A stretch of DNA of 19,774 nt from Oehlia diaphana. Lineage: Eukaryota; Glomeromycota; Glomeromycetes; Glomerales; Glomeraceae. Position 1 is the stretch's first letter; every line of letters starts with the position of its first letter. Shown here piece by piece: positions 1-8,096 of the stretch. The notes beneath the pieces were generated by a model that searched no databases, had not been told where the DNA came from, and saw only the letters and a program-made list of their open reading frames with translations. The position numbers and the translations under genes are program-made. The DNA is taken from NCBI GenBank assembly GCA_003833135.1, contig QZLH01000072.1, forward strand, positions 80,612-100,385. The letters run 5' to 3'.

Positions 1-121
1 GGTGGACGTAAACCATCACATATTTCAATTATAAGTTCTGTATTATGATTTCTATCCCAAAAAGGTCTTCTTCCTACCATTAACTCCCACATAATCATTC
101 CAAAACTATATATATCTGAAG
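1..121. repeat. Terminal direct repeat, left copy (identical to 19654-19774)
   Basis: All 121 bases match 19654-19774 exactly. Both lie in kinase coding sequence (helices alphaF-alphaG, minus strand). A third copy at 15745-15865 differs by a single base (15812, G for T). Confidence 0.97.
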
Positions 122-1125
122 CTTTTGTGTGCTTTTTTCCTTGTAAAACCTCTGGTGCAACATAAGGAATTATGCCATAAATTTCTTCTTCATAATCCGT
201 TGATTCAGTTGCAGATTTACTTGTTCCTAAATCACATATTTTTGCTCTATAATCATTTAAAAGAATGTTCCCACTATGTAAATCTCGATGTATAATATTT
301 GCATCATGAATTTTAGCAAGTCCATTTAGCAAATAAAGTTTTTTGTGATACCAACTAATATTATAAAAGTCCTTAGTTATATAATGTGTCAAATCCGAAT
401 AATAATATGGCATAATAAATATAATATCTCGAGTAATAGGATCTTGAGTAATACCATAATATACATTAACAAGACTACGATGATTACTATAAATATCTCT
501 TAAATTTCCTTCTGAAGAATAATGATAAAACATCTTGAGCTAAATAAAATTTATTAGTATAAATTATTTGTCTTGAATTTAAAAATTACTAATAAAAAAT
601 TAATATGGAAATATATACCTCATTTAGTTCATTTGATGTAATATTTTCAGAATCGTGAAGTTTTTTAAGAGCAACTGTTTGAGAATTATTTCGTAAAGAA
701 TAATCTAGAGTACCACGATTTGAAATTTTACAATCAATCCAAGTAGCTTTATAAATTTTACTAAAACCTCCTTCACCGATAGGTTCAATATTTTTAAAAT
801 TTTCATAAGGAACAAATATCATTCTCCCATTTTTTTTGTTAGGACAATTAGTATGAGTATATCTAATAAAATCATCAATAACTTTATTTCCACTTGGTAT
901 AATTCTTTTTTTTGCATTGTAACAAATTTGACAAATCTGATGATTCTTGTTTGAAGGTTTTCTTATTTTATTACATTCGATACATTGCTTTTTTTTGTAT
1001 TTTGTTTCAACCTTATTTTGTTTTGGTTGTGTGTCTATATATATATATATGTATATATATATCATATACATATATTCCCTCGATGATAAAAATTTAATTT
1101 TATGTTTATTTGTTGAATTATCCAT
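1..1125 (-). CDS. TKL-like protein kinase gene, 5' part (cut by window start)
   Basis: Two exons: 1125-619 and 539 to the window edge, with a GT-AG phase-0 intron (618-540) after the ELNE of helix alphaC. The protein begins MDNST, then an (IY)n run, a zinc-ribbon-like pair CIEC...CQIC, a linker VIDDFIRYT, the glycine loop IGEGGFSKIY, ATP lysine in VALKKL, hinge YGITQDP, catalytic loop IIHRDLHSGN, CDLG in place of DFG, and YVAPEVLQG. All core catalytic residues are present, so an active Ser/Thr or dual-specificity kinase is expected. It belongs to the large Rhizophagus kinase expansion; substrates are unknown. The reading frame is open to base 1 and stops inside helix alphaG (GLRPP). Its missing 3' half is matched exactly by the gene at the other end of the window. 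The start at 1125 lies 32 bases downstream of a TATA-like element. Confidence 0.9.
1036..1062. repeat. TA microsatellite inside the kinase first exon
   Basis: A TA/TATG run that the minus-strand reading frame translates as an (IY)n tract between the initiator and the Cys motif. The paralog at 16867 has no such tract, so it is either a recent expansion in the N-terminal tail or part of an unrecognised small intron or leader. Confidence 0.7.
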
Positions 1126-1836
1126 GGAAAATTTAAGGATTTTTACAAAATTGTAAATCCATATAAATACCTTTTTTTATTTATTAAGCTCGGAGTTTTC
1201 ATTCAACTCATTATACATAGAAATTTCCTTAAGGGAGAAAATGTTTAGATAATAACGTCATTTCCCCTAAAAAAGATTTTGAGAAACCATTAAATTATCA
1301 CATGCAAAAGCCGATATGATATTATTGGCTAATATTATTTTGCCGATACAGATTTTTATACAATCATTTTTAAATGCTGGTACAAATATGAACCTATAGA
1401 AATAAATTTCATTGTATTTTTTTGGAGTAACTGAAAAAAAAAAAAAGAAATTTCTTTTTAAATTGTTGAAAATCAAATCTTGAAAAGGATTAGATTTCAT
1501 ATTTAAATAGAACACAATCGCAAAACTTTCGAAAGGAAATCACCATTTTTTTTTAATTTATTCTTTTTCTCTTTTCAAAATAAAAATGGAAATCATTTTC
1601 TATTTTTGATTATCATTTTATCTTTTGTAAGGAAAAAAGTTTTTATTAAAAAATAATAACAACAAAAATTATAAAATTTAAATTACTAGAAGCCTATCAG
1701 CGTTGCACAATTATGTTTCAATTTTGATGTGATAAAAAACTGAAACATGAATGTTTCCTATACTCAGATAGGCGTTTTAAAACATTAAGCACTTTACTAG
1801 CCTTTACTACGTAATACATATTTGTTAAGCATTTTA
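1126..1836. other. Upstream flank of the left kinase gene, no gene seen
   Basis: Very AT-rich with homopolymer runs. No open frame resembles a protein. It holds one nested inverted repeat: outer arms 1692-1698 and 1767-1773, inner 8-bp arms 1713-1720 and 1741-1748. This could fold as a hairpin, but I do not recognise it as a known RNA. Confidence 0.5.
1157..1170 (-). promoter_or_regulatory. TATA-like core promoter of the left kinase gene
   Basis: On the minus strand this reads TATTTATATGGAT, ending 32 bases before the ATG at 1125. The same motif with the same upstream context (a TTATTAA run) lies just before the kinase gene at 16867. Conservation between the two copies supports a core promoter; the function is inferred. 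Confidence 0.4.
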
Positions 1837-2005
1837 TTAATTTTTAAGTCTTCGATCTTTTAACCGACCAATTAAATCAATAATGTCATTTCCACAATAA
1901 TTACGCTTTTGACGAGGTGTTTTTTGACCACGTCCATTAAACCTCTGTAACTTTTTCAAAGTGCTTACGGACGTCTTCTGATGGTGGTCTTCCACGAGAA
2001 ATAAC
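1837..2005 (-). pseudogene. BED-type zinc-finger relic (hAT transposase N-terminus)
   Basis: Reading minus from 2005, one frame gives VISRGRPPSEDVRKHFEKV and then stops. The neighbouring frame continues with KKLQRFNGRGQKTPRQKR, NYCG and GRLKDRRLKN to a stop at 1837. Together these resemble the start of BED zinc fingers in fungal hAT transposases (RGRPPS-V-HFEKL...CxYC). A single shift near the AAAAAG run separates the parts. Only one Cys of the finger is obvious and no downstream transposase follows, so this is a decayed fragment. The family call comes from motif resemblance only. Confidence 0.35.
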
Positions 2006-2149
2006 TTTAAAAAAGCAGAGATTACTAAAGGTTGCATAAAAATCACTAAGTATACGTACAATAACATTAAAACTGTTCTCATTTGAAAACATATTAAGCC
2101 GATATAAAATATTTTCATTTAAATTATTTGGCTCAAAAGTTTATAAATA

Positions 2150-2640
2150 AAATTAAACATTCATAGAAATATTTTTCTCTTATTAATTTATTAAGCTCAT
2201 ACGTTTCTTCGTATTTGATAGAAATTCCTTCTAGTGATAATGTTTGGATATAAATCTGAAATTGATTGTAAATTTGAAATCTTTCCTCGATAGATTTCTT
2301 AATTGCAGTCACAAATCATTTGAGAACTTCAAATTTCTTTGTATTATAATTATCTGTCAAACGAAACAGTATAAAATTAAATTTGAAAATTCTAGAAGAG
2401 AAGAATTATTTTCAATTATTCAGATTTCAAACACTCAATGTAAAATTATGATTGGTTTATACATTAAGCCGTAAGTAGTATCTTCCATTCGGCATATAAA
2501 TAATATCAGATTTCATTTAATTATTGACTATTTTTATTAGTCAATTTCTTACATGTAGTAATTAGAAAAATTGTCGACTTCTAGTAATTATATAACCAAT
2601 TATAAAATTAAATGAAATAAATTAAACTAGGAAGCTGATA
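2150..2640. repeat. Downstream-flank duplicate (copy D) without its kinase
   Basis: Visibly alignable to 14460-14860, 6230-6600 and 18480-18780, each of which directly follows a kinase 3' end. Shared landmarks in order are TAGATTTCTTAATT, the CGTAAGTAGTATTTCC-like block, a CATTATAAAT-like block and GAAATAAATTAAA. Here the similarity stops at about 2640, where the kinase tail should begin, and unrelated sequence follows. This suggests a lost kinase copy. Confidence 0.65.
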
Positions 2641-2698
2641 CAAAAAAAAAATTATGTAAAAGTAAAATACAGCTTAAAATTCTTTTATTTTATTACAG

Positions 2699-3087
2699 TA
2701 AAATAATAAAATATCGTGTTATTACAATATATCGTTTAGCGGGTGGCGAGATTCATGCAGAACATAATAATGCAACTCGAAAGTTCTCACCATACAAACA
2801 CGAAGCATCCGTGGCGTTCGATGATGAGTTCGACTACCTCTACGGAATTGTGACTACAGGTTGAGCTTGTGTGATTTTTTTATCAATCATTCGTATATAC
2901 TAACTCGTGTTTTTCTTGCTTAGCATCGGACTGGTACTTCCTCATGTACACACCGGAAAGGATCTATTGCTCGAAAGATGACTATCACATAGCACTTACC
3001 GAGAAAATAATGAAAGATGATGCAGAACTTCGCCGAGGTGTTAAGAAGGTTATGGAGGTGATCGTTGGCTTGTTGAAGGTAGGGTAG
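2699..3087 (+). pseudogene. 3' fragment of a multicopy Rhizophagus gene, possibly nuclease-fold (Crinkler-type) C-terminus
   Basis: Two exons, 2699-2859 and 2924-3087, joined by a GT-AG phase-1 intron containing a perfect TACTAAC branch site near 2908. The peptide includes KHEASVAFDDEFDYLYGIVT, then ASDWYFLMYTPERIYC and GVKKVMEVIVGLLK. From memory this pattern ends a large Glomeromycotina family related to restriction-endonuclease-like Crinkler modules. That attribution is uncertain. After GLLK the frame reads VG-stop, but one base further the other frame stays open as RVEVRELDRK to a stop at 3135-3137. A one-base deletion near 3079 therefore probably broke the end. No upstream exon was found, so it is also 5' truncated. 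Its GC content is higher than that of the kinase regions. Confidence 0.5.
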
Positions 3088-3137
3088 AGGTAAGAGAGCT
3101 AGATCGAAAAAATATATCAAGGATAAATCGACCATAA

Positions 3138-3541
3138 GGCGTTTTGCATGTATATTAGTATAGACGTCACGTATTGCGGGCTACGTCCCGAACATTGTAT
3201 TTATTTTCGCGTATTTTATCACTATCTTGTAAAGTTTCGTTTGCCTCAGGTAAGGGACATCTACTAGTCTCTTAATACGCATATTTTAAATTTAAAATAT
3301 TTTAAAGTGAAAGCAATAATTTTTTATTACATTTTCTATAAAAGTTATAAGTCGTAAATAAAAGCATCAAATATAAGTTTGATAATTTCGGCAACATGAC
3401 GAAATAAAAGCCGAAAATTTAAAGCTTTTTTGTTTCATCCCCGACCGTCTTGACACCCTTTTGTTGGTTAAAGTAATTACTGGCACGACACTACATATAA
3501 TTAATATGGTACTCCCAACAAGAACATAAATAATCTATTCT
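3138..3541. other. Spacer, no gene seen
   Basis: No supported coding region. It holds a perfect 20-bp AT palindrome (3281-3300) and a weak hairpin with TTTCGGC/GCCGAAA arms near 3387-3417. The last part is presumably 3' UTR of the minus-strand gene that ends at 3542. Confidence 0.5.
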
Positions 3542-3950
3542 CTATATGAATTGCAGTATTATGGGGTCTGTACTCCGTTTGAGATAATCTGTGATCGAAG
3601 TGCAGTAATTGCAATCCTTTAGAGTAAAGGAGACGTTCTGTTCCCAATTAGGCGATTTAAGTATATCGCTTTCACGAAACGACGTTTGTTCTATACAGAC
3701 AAATACATTGTAAAGACACAATAGATAACAAATAAAAAGTTATATAGGAAACGTACCATTAATTGACGCTTTATCAGCGGAAGTTCCAGATGATTTGGTT
3801 TCAGAAGAAACGTATTTCCTAAATTCTAAATAGAAAGTGAAAAATGAACAATATGAAATTATAATAAAATAAAATTAGAATAGAAGACACACCAGGAAAT
3901 TTCATTGAGCGTAAGTGACGAGTAAATTTGGTACGGATAATGTTGAACAT
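3542..3950 (-). CDS. Small three-exon gene, 91-aa possibly mitochondrial protein
   Basis: Exons 3950-3893, 3825-3757 and 3690-3542 are joined by two GT-AG introns of 67 and 66 bases. Both are phase 1 and the frame is continuous to a TAG at 3544-3542. The protein starts MFNIIRTKFTRHLRSMKF: many Arg/Lys, no acid before residue 20, then RKYVSSETKSSG. This resembles a mitochondrial presequence with an R-x-Y cleavage motif. The remainder is polar with one CNYC pair and ends ITDYLKRSTDPIILQFI. I do not recognise the family. A possible 5'-UTR splice acceptor (TTTTCAG) sits just before the ATG and a TATATAAA box lies about 44 bases upstream. The coherent exon phases are the main argument that it is real. 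The third exon could be a truncated end. Confidence 0.6.
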
Positions 3951-3993
3951 GTTTTACTGAAAATCAGAAATATAATTTAATTTCTTTGAGAGT

Positions 3994-4002
3994 TTATATA
4001 TG
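3994..4002 (-). promoter_or_regulatory. TATA box of the 91-aa gene
   Basis: The minus strand reads ATATATAAA about 44 bases before the ATG at 3950. This spacing fits a core promoter with a short leader. Confidence 0.4.
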
Positions 4003-4734
4003 GTGTTATGACGAAATGACATAATCATAGTAACAAAAAAGCAATATATCAGTACGCGGAATAGAATGATTAATAGAATGATTAATATTACTCTCTCTAG
4101 GTCAGGTATTTTTATACGTAAATTTTCCGGTCGTACGACAGTCCGTATTCTTATACGTGTACCGCAGGAAACATTACGCCTAGACGAGATACTTCGCAAT
4201 TAAGGTATGAATGAAATATATTTTTTTCGATTGTGGCTGTGCATTTGCAAGGAAGCGACTCAGAGCTTGCAAAGCTAGTATCTATTTTTTTTTTTGTTCA
4301 GAAATTTCGGGGACCTTATTTAGTGATCATTAACTCTCGGTGAGTTTTATTAAGGTCAACATTGTTAATTTATTTCTGACTCTGCACTATGCATAACTAA
4401 CGACCATTTTTATCCTATCCAGAATATCGATGTTGGGGACAAATGAAATCGGATTAGAGTTGGGATATAGTTAGTTTAGAAGAACGAAAAACTGGTGTGG
4501 TCTGTAGGCATTAGTATAGAAACGCCCACCATTTCACATTGTAAAACAAGTCTCCCCGAATCATGTAATTTATTTACTGCATCAATAAAGAATTCAAGCC
4601 GAAATACATTGTATCAAGTATAATTTCATGGGATATGGAAACGTGTGGTGAATAAAAAAAGTGAGAACTAAAGTCCCACTTGGGCAATATACATTTTAAA
4701 TAAACCGCGTTCTATATGAAAGTAGTTATCGAAT
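4003..4734. other. Spacer, no gene seen
   Basis: Mixed-composition sequence, less AT-rich than the kinase flanks. Short open frames on both strands show no recognisable protein and no coherent splice pattern. I looked for a tRNA T-loop motif and found none. Confidence 0.5.
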
Positions 4735-5135
4735 ATGCAATCCAAACTTGATTCATTGAAACAACGCGTCGTCGAGCTTTAAGCTGAAAATGCTAAGCTA
4801 AGGCAGGCTATGGAGGAGAATGAAGCCAGACTTGCAAAATTAGAGCAGAGTGAAAAAGAAAAGACTAAACTCATTGCAGAACTCAATTGTGATGTCAGGA
4901 AAATCAAGCAGGAACGGGTTATTGAACACAGCCTAGTACATATAATAAATCGTTAGAGGATAAGAAGACTGATGAATTCTTAGTCTCTGTGAGTAAGAAA
5001 AAGGTTAGTAATTTGATGAGACAGAGAAACAGGGAGAAGAAGCTTTTGCGTGAGTCAGCGCTCTCATGCCGAGATCAGGACGAGCATTCAATTTCTCAAA
5101 ATCCTTCCTCTATACTCCTAAAAAAAAGCCGGTAA
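4735..5135 (+). pseudogene. Broken coiled-coil gene of a Rhizophagus repeat family
   Basis: Starts MQSKLDSLKQRVVEL, then hits TAA at 4780-4782 where GAA (Glu) would fit. It continues in frame as AENAKLRQAMEENEARLAKL and a Lys/Glu-rich heptad stretch to about 4925. After HSLVHIINR comes another stop near 4955. One frame over it reads KSLEDKKTDEFLVSVSKKKV, SNLMRQRNREKKLLRE and a Ser/Gln tail, ending at TAA 5133-5135. I recognise the MQSKLDSLKQ start and the KSLEDK...RQRNREKKLLRE end as the two ends of a longer Rhizophagus coiled-coil protein family of unknown role. The middle is deleted here. There is one nonsense codon, one frameshift and one internal deletion. Confidence 0.6.
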
Positions 5136-5219
5136 TCGAATATTCGCCTTTACACGTGATCAAGTTTTTTCTGTTCTTATTTTTTGGGAATGTTTAAATA
5201 ACAGATGAACTGGCAATAG

Positions 5220-5393
5220 CAGTGTATAAAATCTGAAAAAAATTATATGTGCACATGTGCACATAAGGTACTTTTTTTTGTGCACAATCAAAAGATTTTT
5301 GTGCACAATAGTGCACATTAAATCTTAAGAATTGTGCACAAAAAAATTAAAATGTGCACATGTGCACATTGTGCACATGAATTTTATACACTG
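5220..5393. mobile_element. hAT-type MITE, 174 bp
   Basis: Perfect 13-bp terminal inverted repeats (CAGTGTATAAAAT at 5220-5232 and its complement at 5381-5393) are flanked on both sides by the 8-bp direct repeat GGCAATAG (5212-5219 and 5394-5401). An 8-bp duplication and CAGTG-type ends are hAT hallmarks. The interior has nine copies of the palindromic hexamer GTGCAC. No coding capacity, so it would have been mobilised in trans. Confidence 0.9.
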
Positions 5394-5401
5394 GGCAATA
5401 G

Positions 5402-6632
5402 TGCAGTACTATACGTTAAATAAAGTAAATAATATCAATTAAAAATATTTTACATAACTATCTAATTCATCATTGTATTATATTAAAAATCAACGAAACT
5501 TTTGAAGGTTTTTGATGGTAACTTCAAGTACCTGTTTAACATTGACCATCATATTTTGTGGGAATTCGTCATCATGAGTATGCTTTGAAATCAGCCCTCG
5601 GAACTTTTCTATTAAAATAAGTAAAGTTATATTAAATATTAAAAAACGGACGAGATCGATCATCGATCATGCGTTCTTACTTTAGCTCGGACAAATATTA
5701 ATTGTTATAAATAATTATTATATCGGTAAAAAAAAATACCTTGTAGAAACTATAACAACTACCTTCCCTTTCACGTTAAAAGACTTGAATAATATAATAC
5801 ACAGCTTATAAAAATCTTAATTCTGGTAGAATTAAACTTATATCGCATAATACGTCCATATTATTAAATCAATTATTTAGTCTACACACGAGGTATTCAT
5901 TCTAAAGCACTGCTATACGCTAATTAAAGTGAATAATGTTAATTAACAGTTAAAATATTTTACTTAAATATCCATAGTACAATATCGAAGGTTTGCTGAT
6001 AACTGTTAACTTTAAACAAGAATTTATGAGCGAATGTTTTAATACCTTGAAATATTTTATTTTTCATATATAAGATATACAGAATTATTCCAATGTGGCC
6101 AATTGTTGTTTTAGTTGATTTATCAGTTATTTGTTTATATTTTCGAATTTTTCATAAGGCCTTTAATATATACTGTACATCCATACAATGTCCTTTTTTT
6201 TCTTTTAATATTTATAAGTTCGAAGTTTATTTATGTAATTAATTATGATGTTTGGATATTATGTCTCGATAGGTTTTAATTGCAGTGAAATTCTACTGTC
6301 AGGTGGAATTAAATTCTGAAAATTCTGGAAAAGAAGAAAATTTTTAGCTATTTCATTCATATTTCAAACACGTAATGCACATTTTTATTGGTTCATGCTT
6401 CATTTAAGTTTTAAATAGTATCATCCATAATCATCCACACGTTATAAATAGTATCAGATATATATTATATAATTATCGACATCTGTTTTTATTTCTTACA
6501 TATAGTAATTAATAATATATCGTAGAAAAATTTTATCTTCTGGTAAAAATCAATTATAAAATATTTAAAAATAAATAAATAAATAAATAAATTAAATTAA
6601 ATAAATTTGGACACACAAAGCGGGGTCAAAAA
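5402..6632. repeat. Kinase downstream-flank duplicate (copy A)
   Basis: From about 5690 this aligns by eye with 17820-18800, with the same order of landmarks: TATATCGGTAAAAAAA, CAACTACCTTCCCTTTC, ACAGCTTATAAA, ATTAAATCAATTATT and CGAGGTATT. The piece at 5400-5470 resembles 5910-5990, so the flank is partly duplicated within itself. An AAAT microsatellite lies at about 6568-6600. No gene seen. Confidence 0.6.
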
Positions 6633-7273
6633 ATGATTAGATATCAAAATTGATTTCTCTGGTATATATCCTATAAAGGAGAAAATAGATTAGAATTCTT
6701 TTTTTAAATATTGTAATTTATCATATATTAACTTTCCACCAATTTTAGATTGTCTAGAATTTATATCGAGATCAAATTCAAGTTCTTTTATAGCGTAAAC
6801 TAAACGGGAAATGCAAAAATTAATTAATATCCAAAAAAATATATTTGTAAAAATAATTGCTATTTACCATTATTTTTGTCTTCAATTGATTTATCGCCGT
6901 TTTCAAAATGATGTACGCAGTTAAATTTGAACAAAAAAAAAAGAAAACCGAAAACCGGACGAAAACCGGACGAAATATGGACTATTCGATATATAATCAC
7001 AAATAAACTGCGTACACCATTTTGAAAACGGCGATAATCTTTTTATTACTTGTACCTAATAAAAAATTAACTTAGGTTAATATGATTACTTCATCATTGT
7101 GAAATTTTGTTTTTTAATGTACCATTGTTAAAGTTACTTTCAAATTGATTAAATTCAAACTTTATTTTATATAAAAAAAAAAAAAATATTATATAATTCG
7201 TTAAATTACAATACTAACTTAATATAAAAAATTATATCAGACAAATAATTACCATTAGAATTTTTTTGTTGAT
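6633..7273 (-). pseudogene. Orphan kinase 3' tail, broken and MITE-interrupted
   Basis: Matches the four tail mini-exons of the other minus-strand kinases in order: 7273-7253 (QQKNSNG), 7055-6868 (TSNKKI...IEDKNNG, split by a MITE), 6799-6737 (YAIKELEFDLDINSRQS) and 6670 to about 6633. The third exon has lost its donor: GATGG-GT in paralogs is GGTGGA here. The last exon has a one-base deletion relative to its paralogs. No kinase domain precedes it, since upstream the sequence changes into the promoter side of the plus-strand gene. It is a dead remnant of a kinase copy. Confidence 0.8.
6894..7034. mobile_element. TA-flanked MITE, 141 bp (Tc1/mariner-like)
   Basis: 29-bp terminal inverted repeats (6894-6922 and 7006-7034) with one mismatch, ends TCGCCG...CGGCGA, flanked by TA on both sides (6892-6893 and 7035-7036). 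The paralogous exon at 15125-15169 gives the empty site GGTTTAATC with a single TA, which confirms insertion and TA duplication. The interior has two tandem copies of GAAAACCGGAC and no coding capacity. Confidence 0.92.
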
Positions 7274-7298
7274 CTACAAGTTGCAGTTTATAATAGCA

Positions 7299-7400
7299 CA
7301 CGTGATTCTTTTGTCCTTCTATTAGTCCGGAAGGACAATATATGTCTACGCACTATGAAAAAAAAATCGATCACGTGAATTTCTCTGTCATTCACGTGAT
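7299..7400. promoter_or_regulatory. Cluster of three CACGTG E-boxes, two in a palindrome
   Basis: CACGTG occurs at 7299-7304, 7372-7377 and 7393-7398. The last two are the cores of a perfect inverted repeat with 11-bp arms (7370-7380 and 7390-7400) and a 9-base spacer. The palindrome is nested inside an 8-bp inverted repeat AGTCCGGA (7324-7331 and 7437-7444). It lies 300-400 bases upstream of the plus-strand gene start. CACGTG is the classic bHLH site; a regulatory role is inferred. The nested repeats could instead be a decayed MITE. Confidence 0.35.
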
Positions 7401-7703
7401 AGTCACCCAATGAAATCGCGAATTTTAGTTTTTCGCTCCGGACTTACAACGGTTCCCGTTTCCTAGTTCATTACTTTTCAAATGTATTTCATAAATTCGT
7501 ACATTTGCTAAATTTATTATGTATTACAAATACGTTTGATCAACTAGTAGTACTAATGTCACGCCAAATACATAATGTCTTTAATTGTTGCACAATATAT
7601 ATGAAATGCAGCTTGCAAATATCTATTAATAAGGAACTTGTTGAAGTTCAGAGTATTTTTTTATTTCTGTAAACGTTTAAAAAAAAAATTTAACAATAAC
7701 ATA

Positions 7704-8096
7704 ATGGTATTTATTCATTATGGCTATTCTAATAAATGTAAAATATGTTTAGAATATACATATTTAGGATGGTGTAAATCGTGTCAAACAAATGTTCTTG
7801 AAAAAAGTTTTACAAATTGGACGAGCGAAAATGAAAAAATTGATAATTTAATTCGGGAAATGCAATTAAAAATTAATGAATATGATGCTCTTATAGTTGA
7901 ATGGATATCATATGATCAGCTCGATGATATTAAAGAGTTAAGAAAAGATGAATTTACTACATTATATTCAGCAATATGGAAGGATGGTCCACTACAATAT
8001 GATACAAATAAACGTGAATATAAAAGAAGACGGAGTAAAAAAGTCAATTTAAAATTATATAACTCACCAAATATTACCAATGAATTTTTAAATGAG
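7704..8096 (+). repeat. Module 1 (first exon, lacks most of the hinge piece)
   Basis: 131 codons. MVFIHYGYSNKCKIC...WCKSC, NWTSENEKIDNLIREMQ, VEWISYDQLDDIKEL, degenerate loop RKDEFTTLYSAIWKDG, then VNLKLYNSPNITNEFLNE. The first residues still resemble the end of the hinge piece of the other modules. The following intron opens with GTATGA, an immediate in-frame stop if retained. Confidence 0.85.

Noticed and set aside
912..1156. Plus-strand open frames opposite the left kinase first exon
   Set aside because: They are antisense to the well-supported Cys motif exon and consist mostly of the TA microsatellite translation.
1267..1515. 82-aa minus-strand open frame upstream of the left kinase
   Set aside because: Low-complexity Phe/Lys-rich translation of homopolymer runs; no counterpart upstream of the middle kinase.
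2244..2474. 76-aa plus-strand open frame
   Set aside because: Lies inside the kinase downstream-flank repeat and is not conserved in the other copies.
2920..3135. 71-aa minus-strand open frame
   Set aside because: Antisense shadow of the plus-strand nuclease-like exon, which has a clear intron, branch site and family pattern.
3954..4199. 81-aa minus-strand open frame upstream of the 91-aa gene
   Set aside because: It lacks an ATG start at its head and overlaps the TATA box and presumed 5' leader; read as noncoding.
4200..4740. Possible tRNA or small RNA gene
   Set aside because: No T-loop, no acceptor-stem pairing and no internal promoter boxes could be found by eye.
5230..5390. Repeated GTGCAC blocks considered as a CRISPR-like or origin iteron array
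   Set aside because: The 8-bp target duplication and 13-bp terminal inverted repeats explain the block as a hAT MITE; spacers are not uniform.
7638..7703. Upstream extension of the multi-module gene to 7638
   Set aside because: The codon at 7638 is TTG; the first ATG in frame is 7704, and the extra residues are low-complexity with no match to the other modules.
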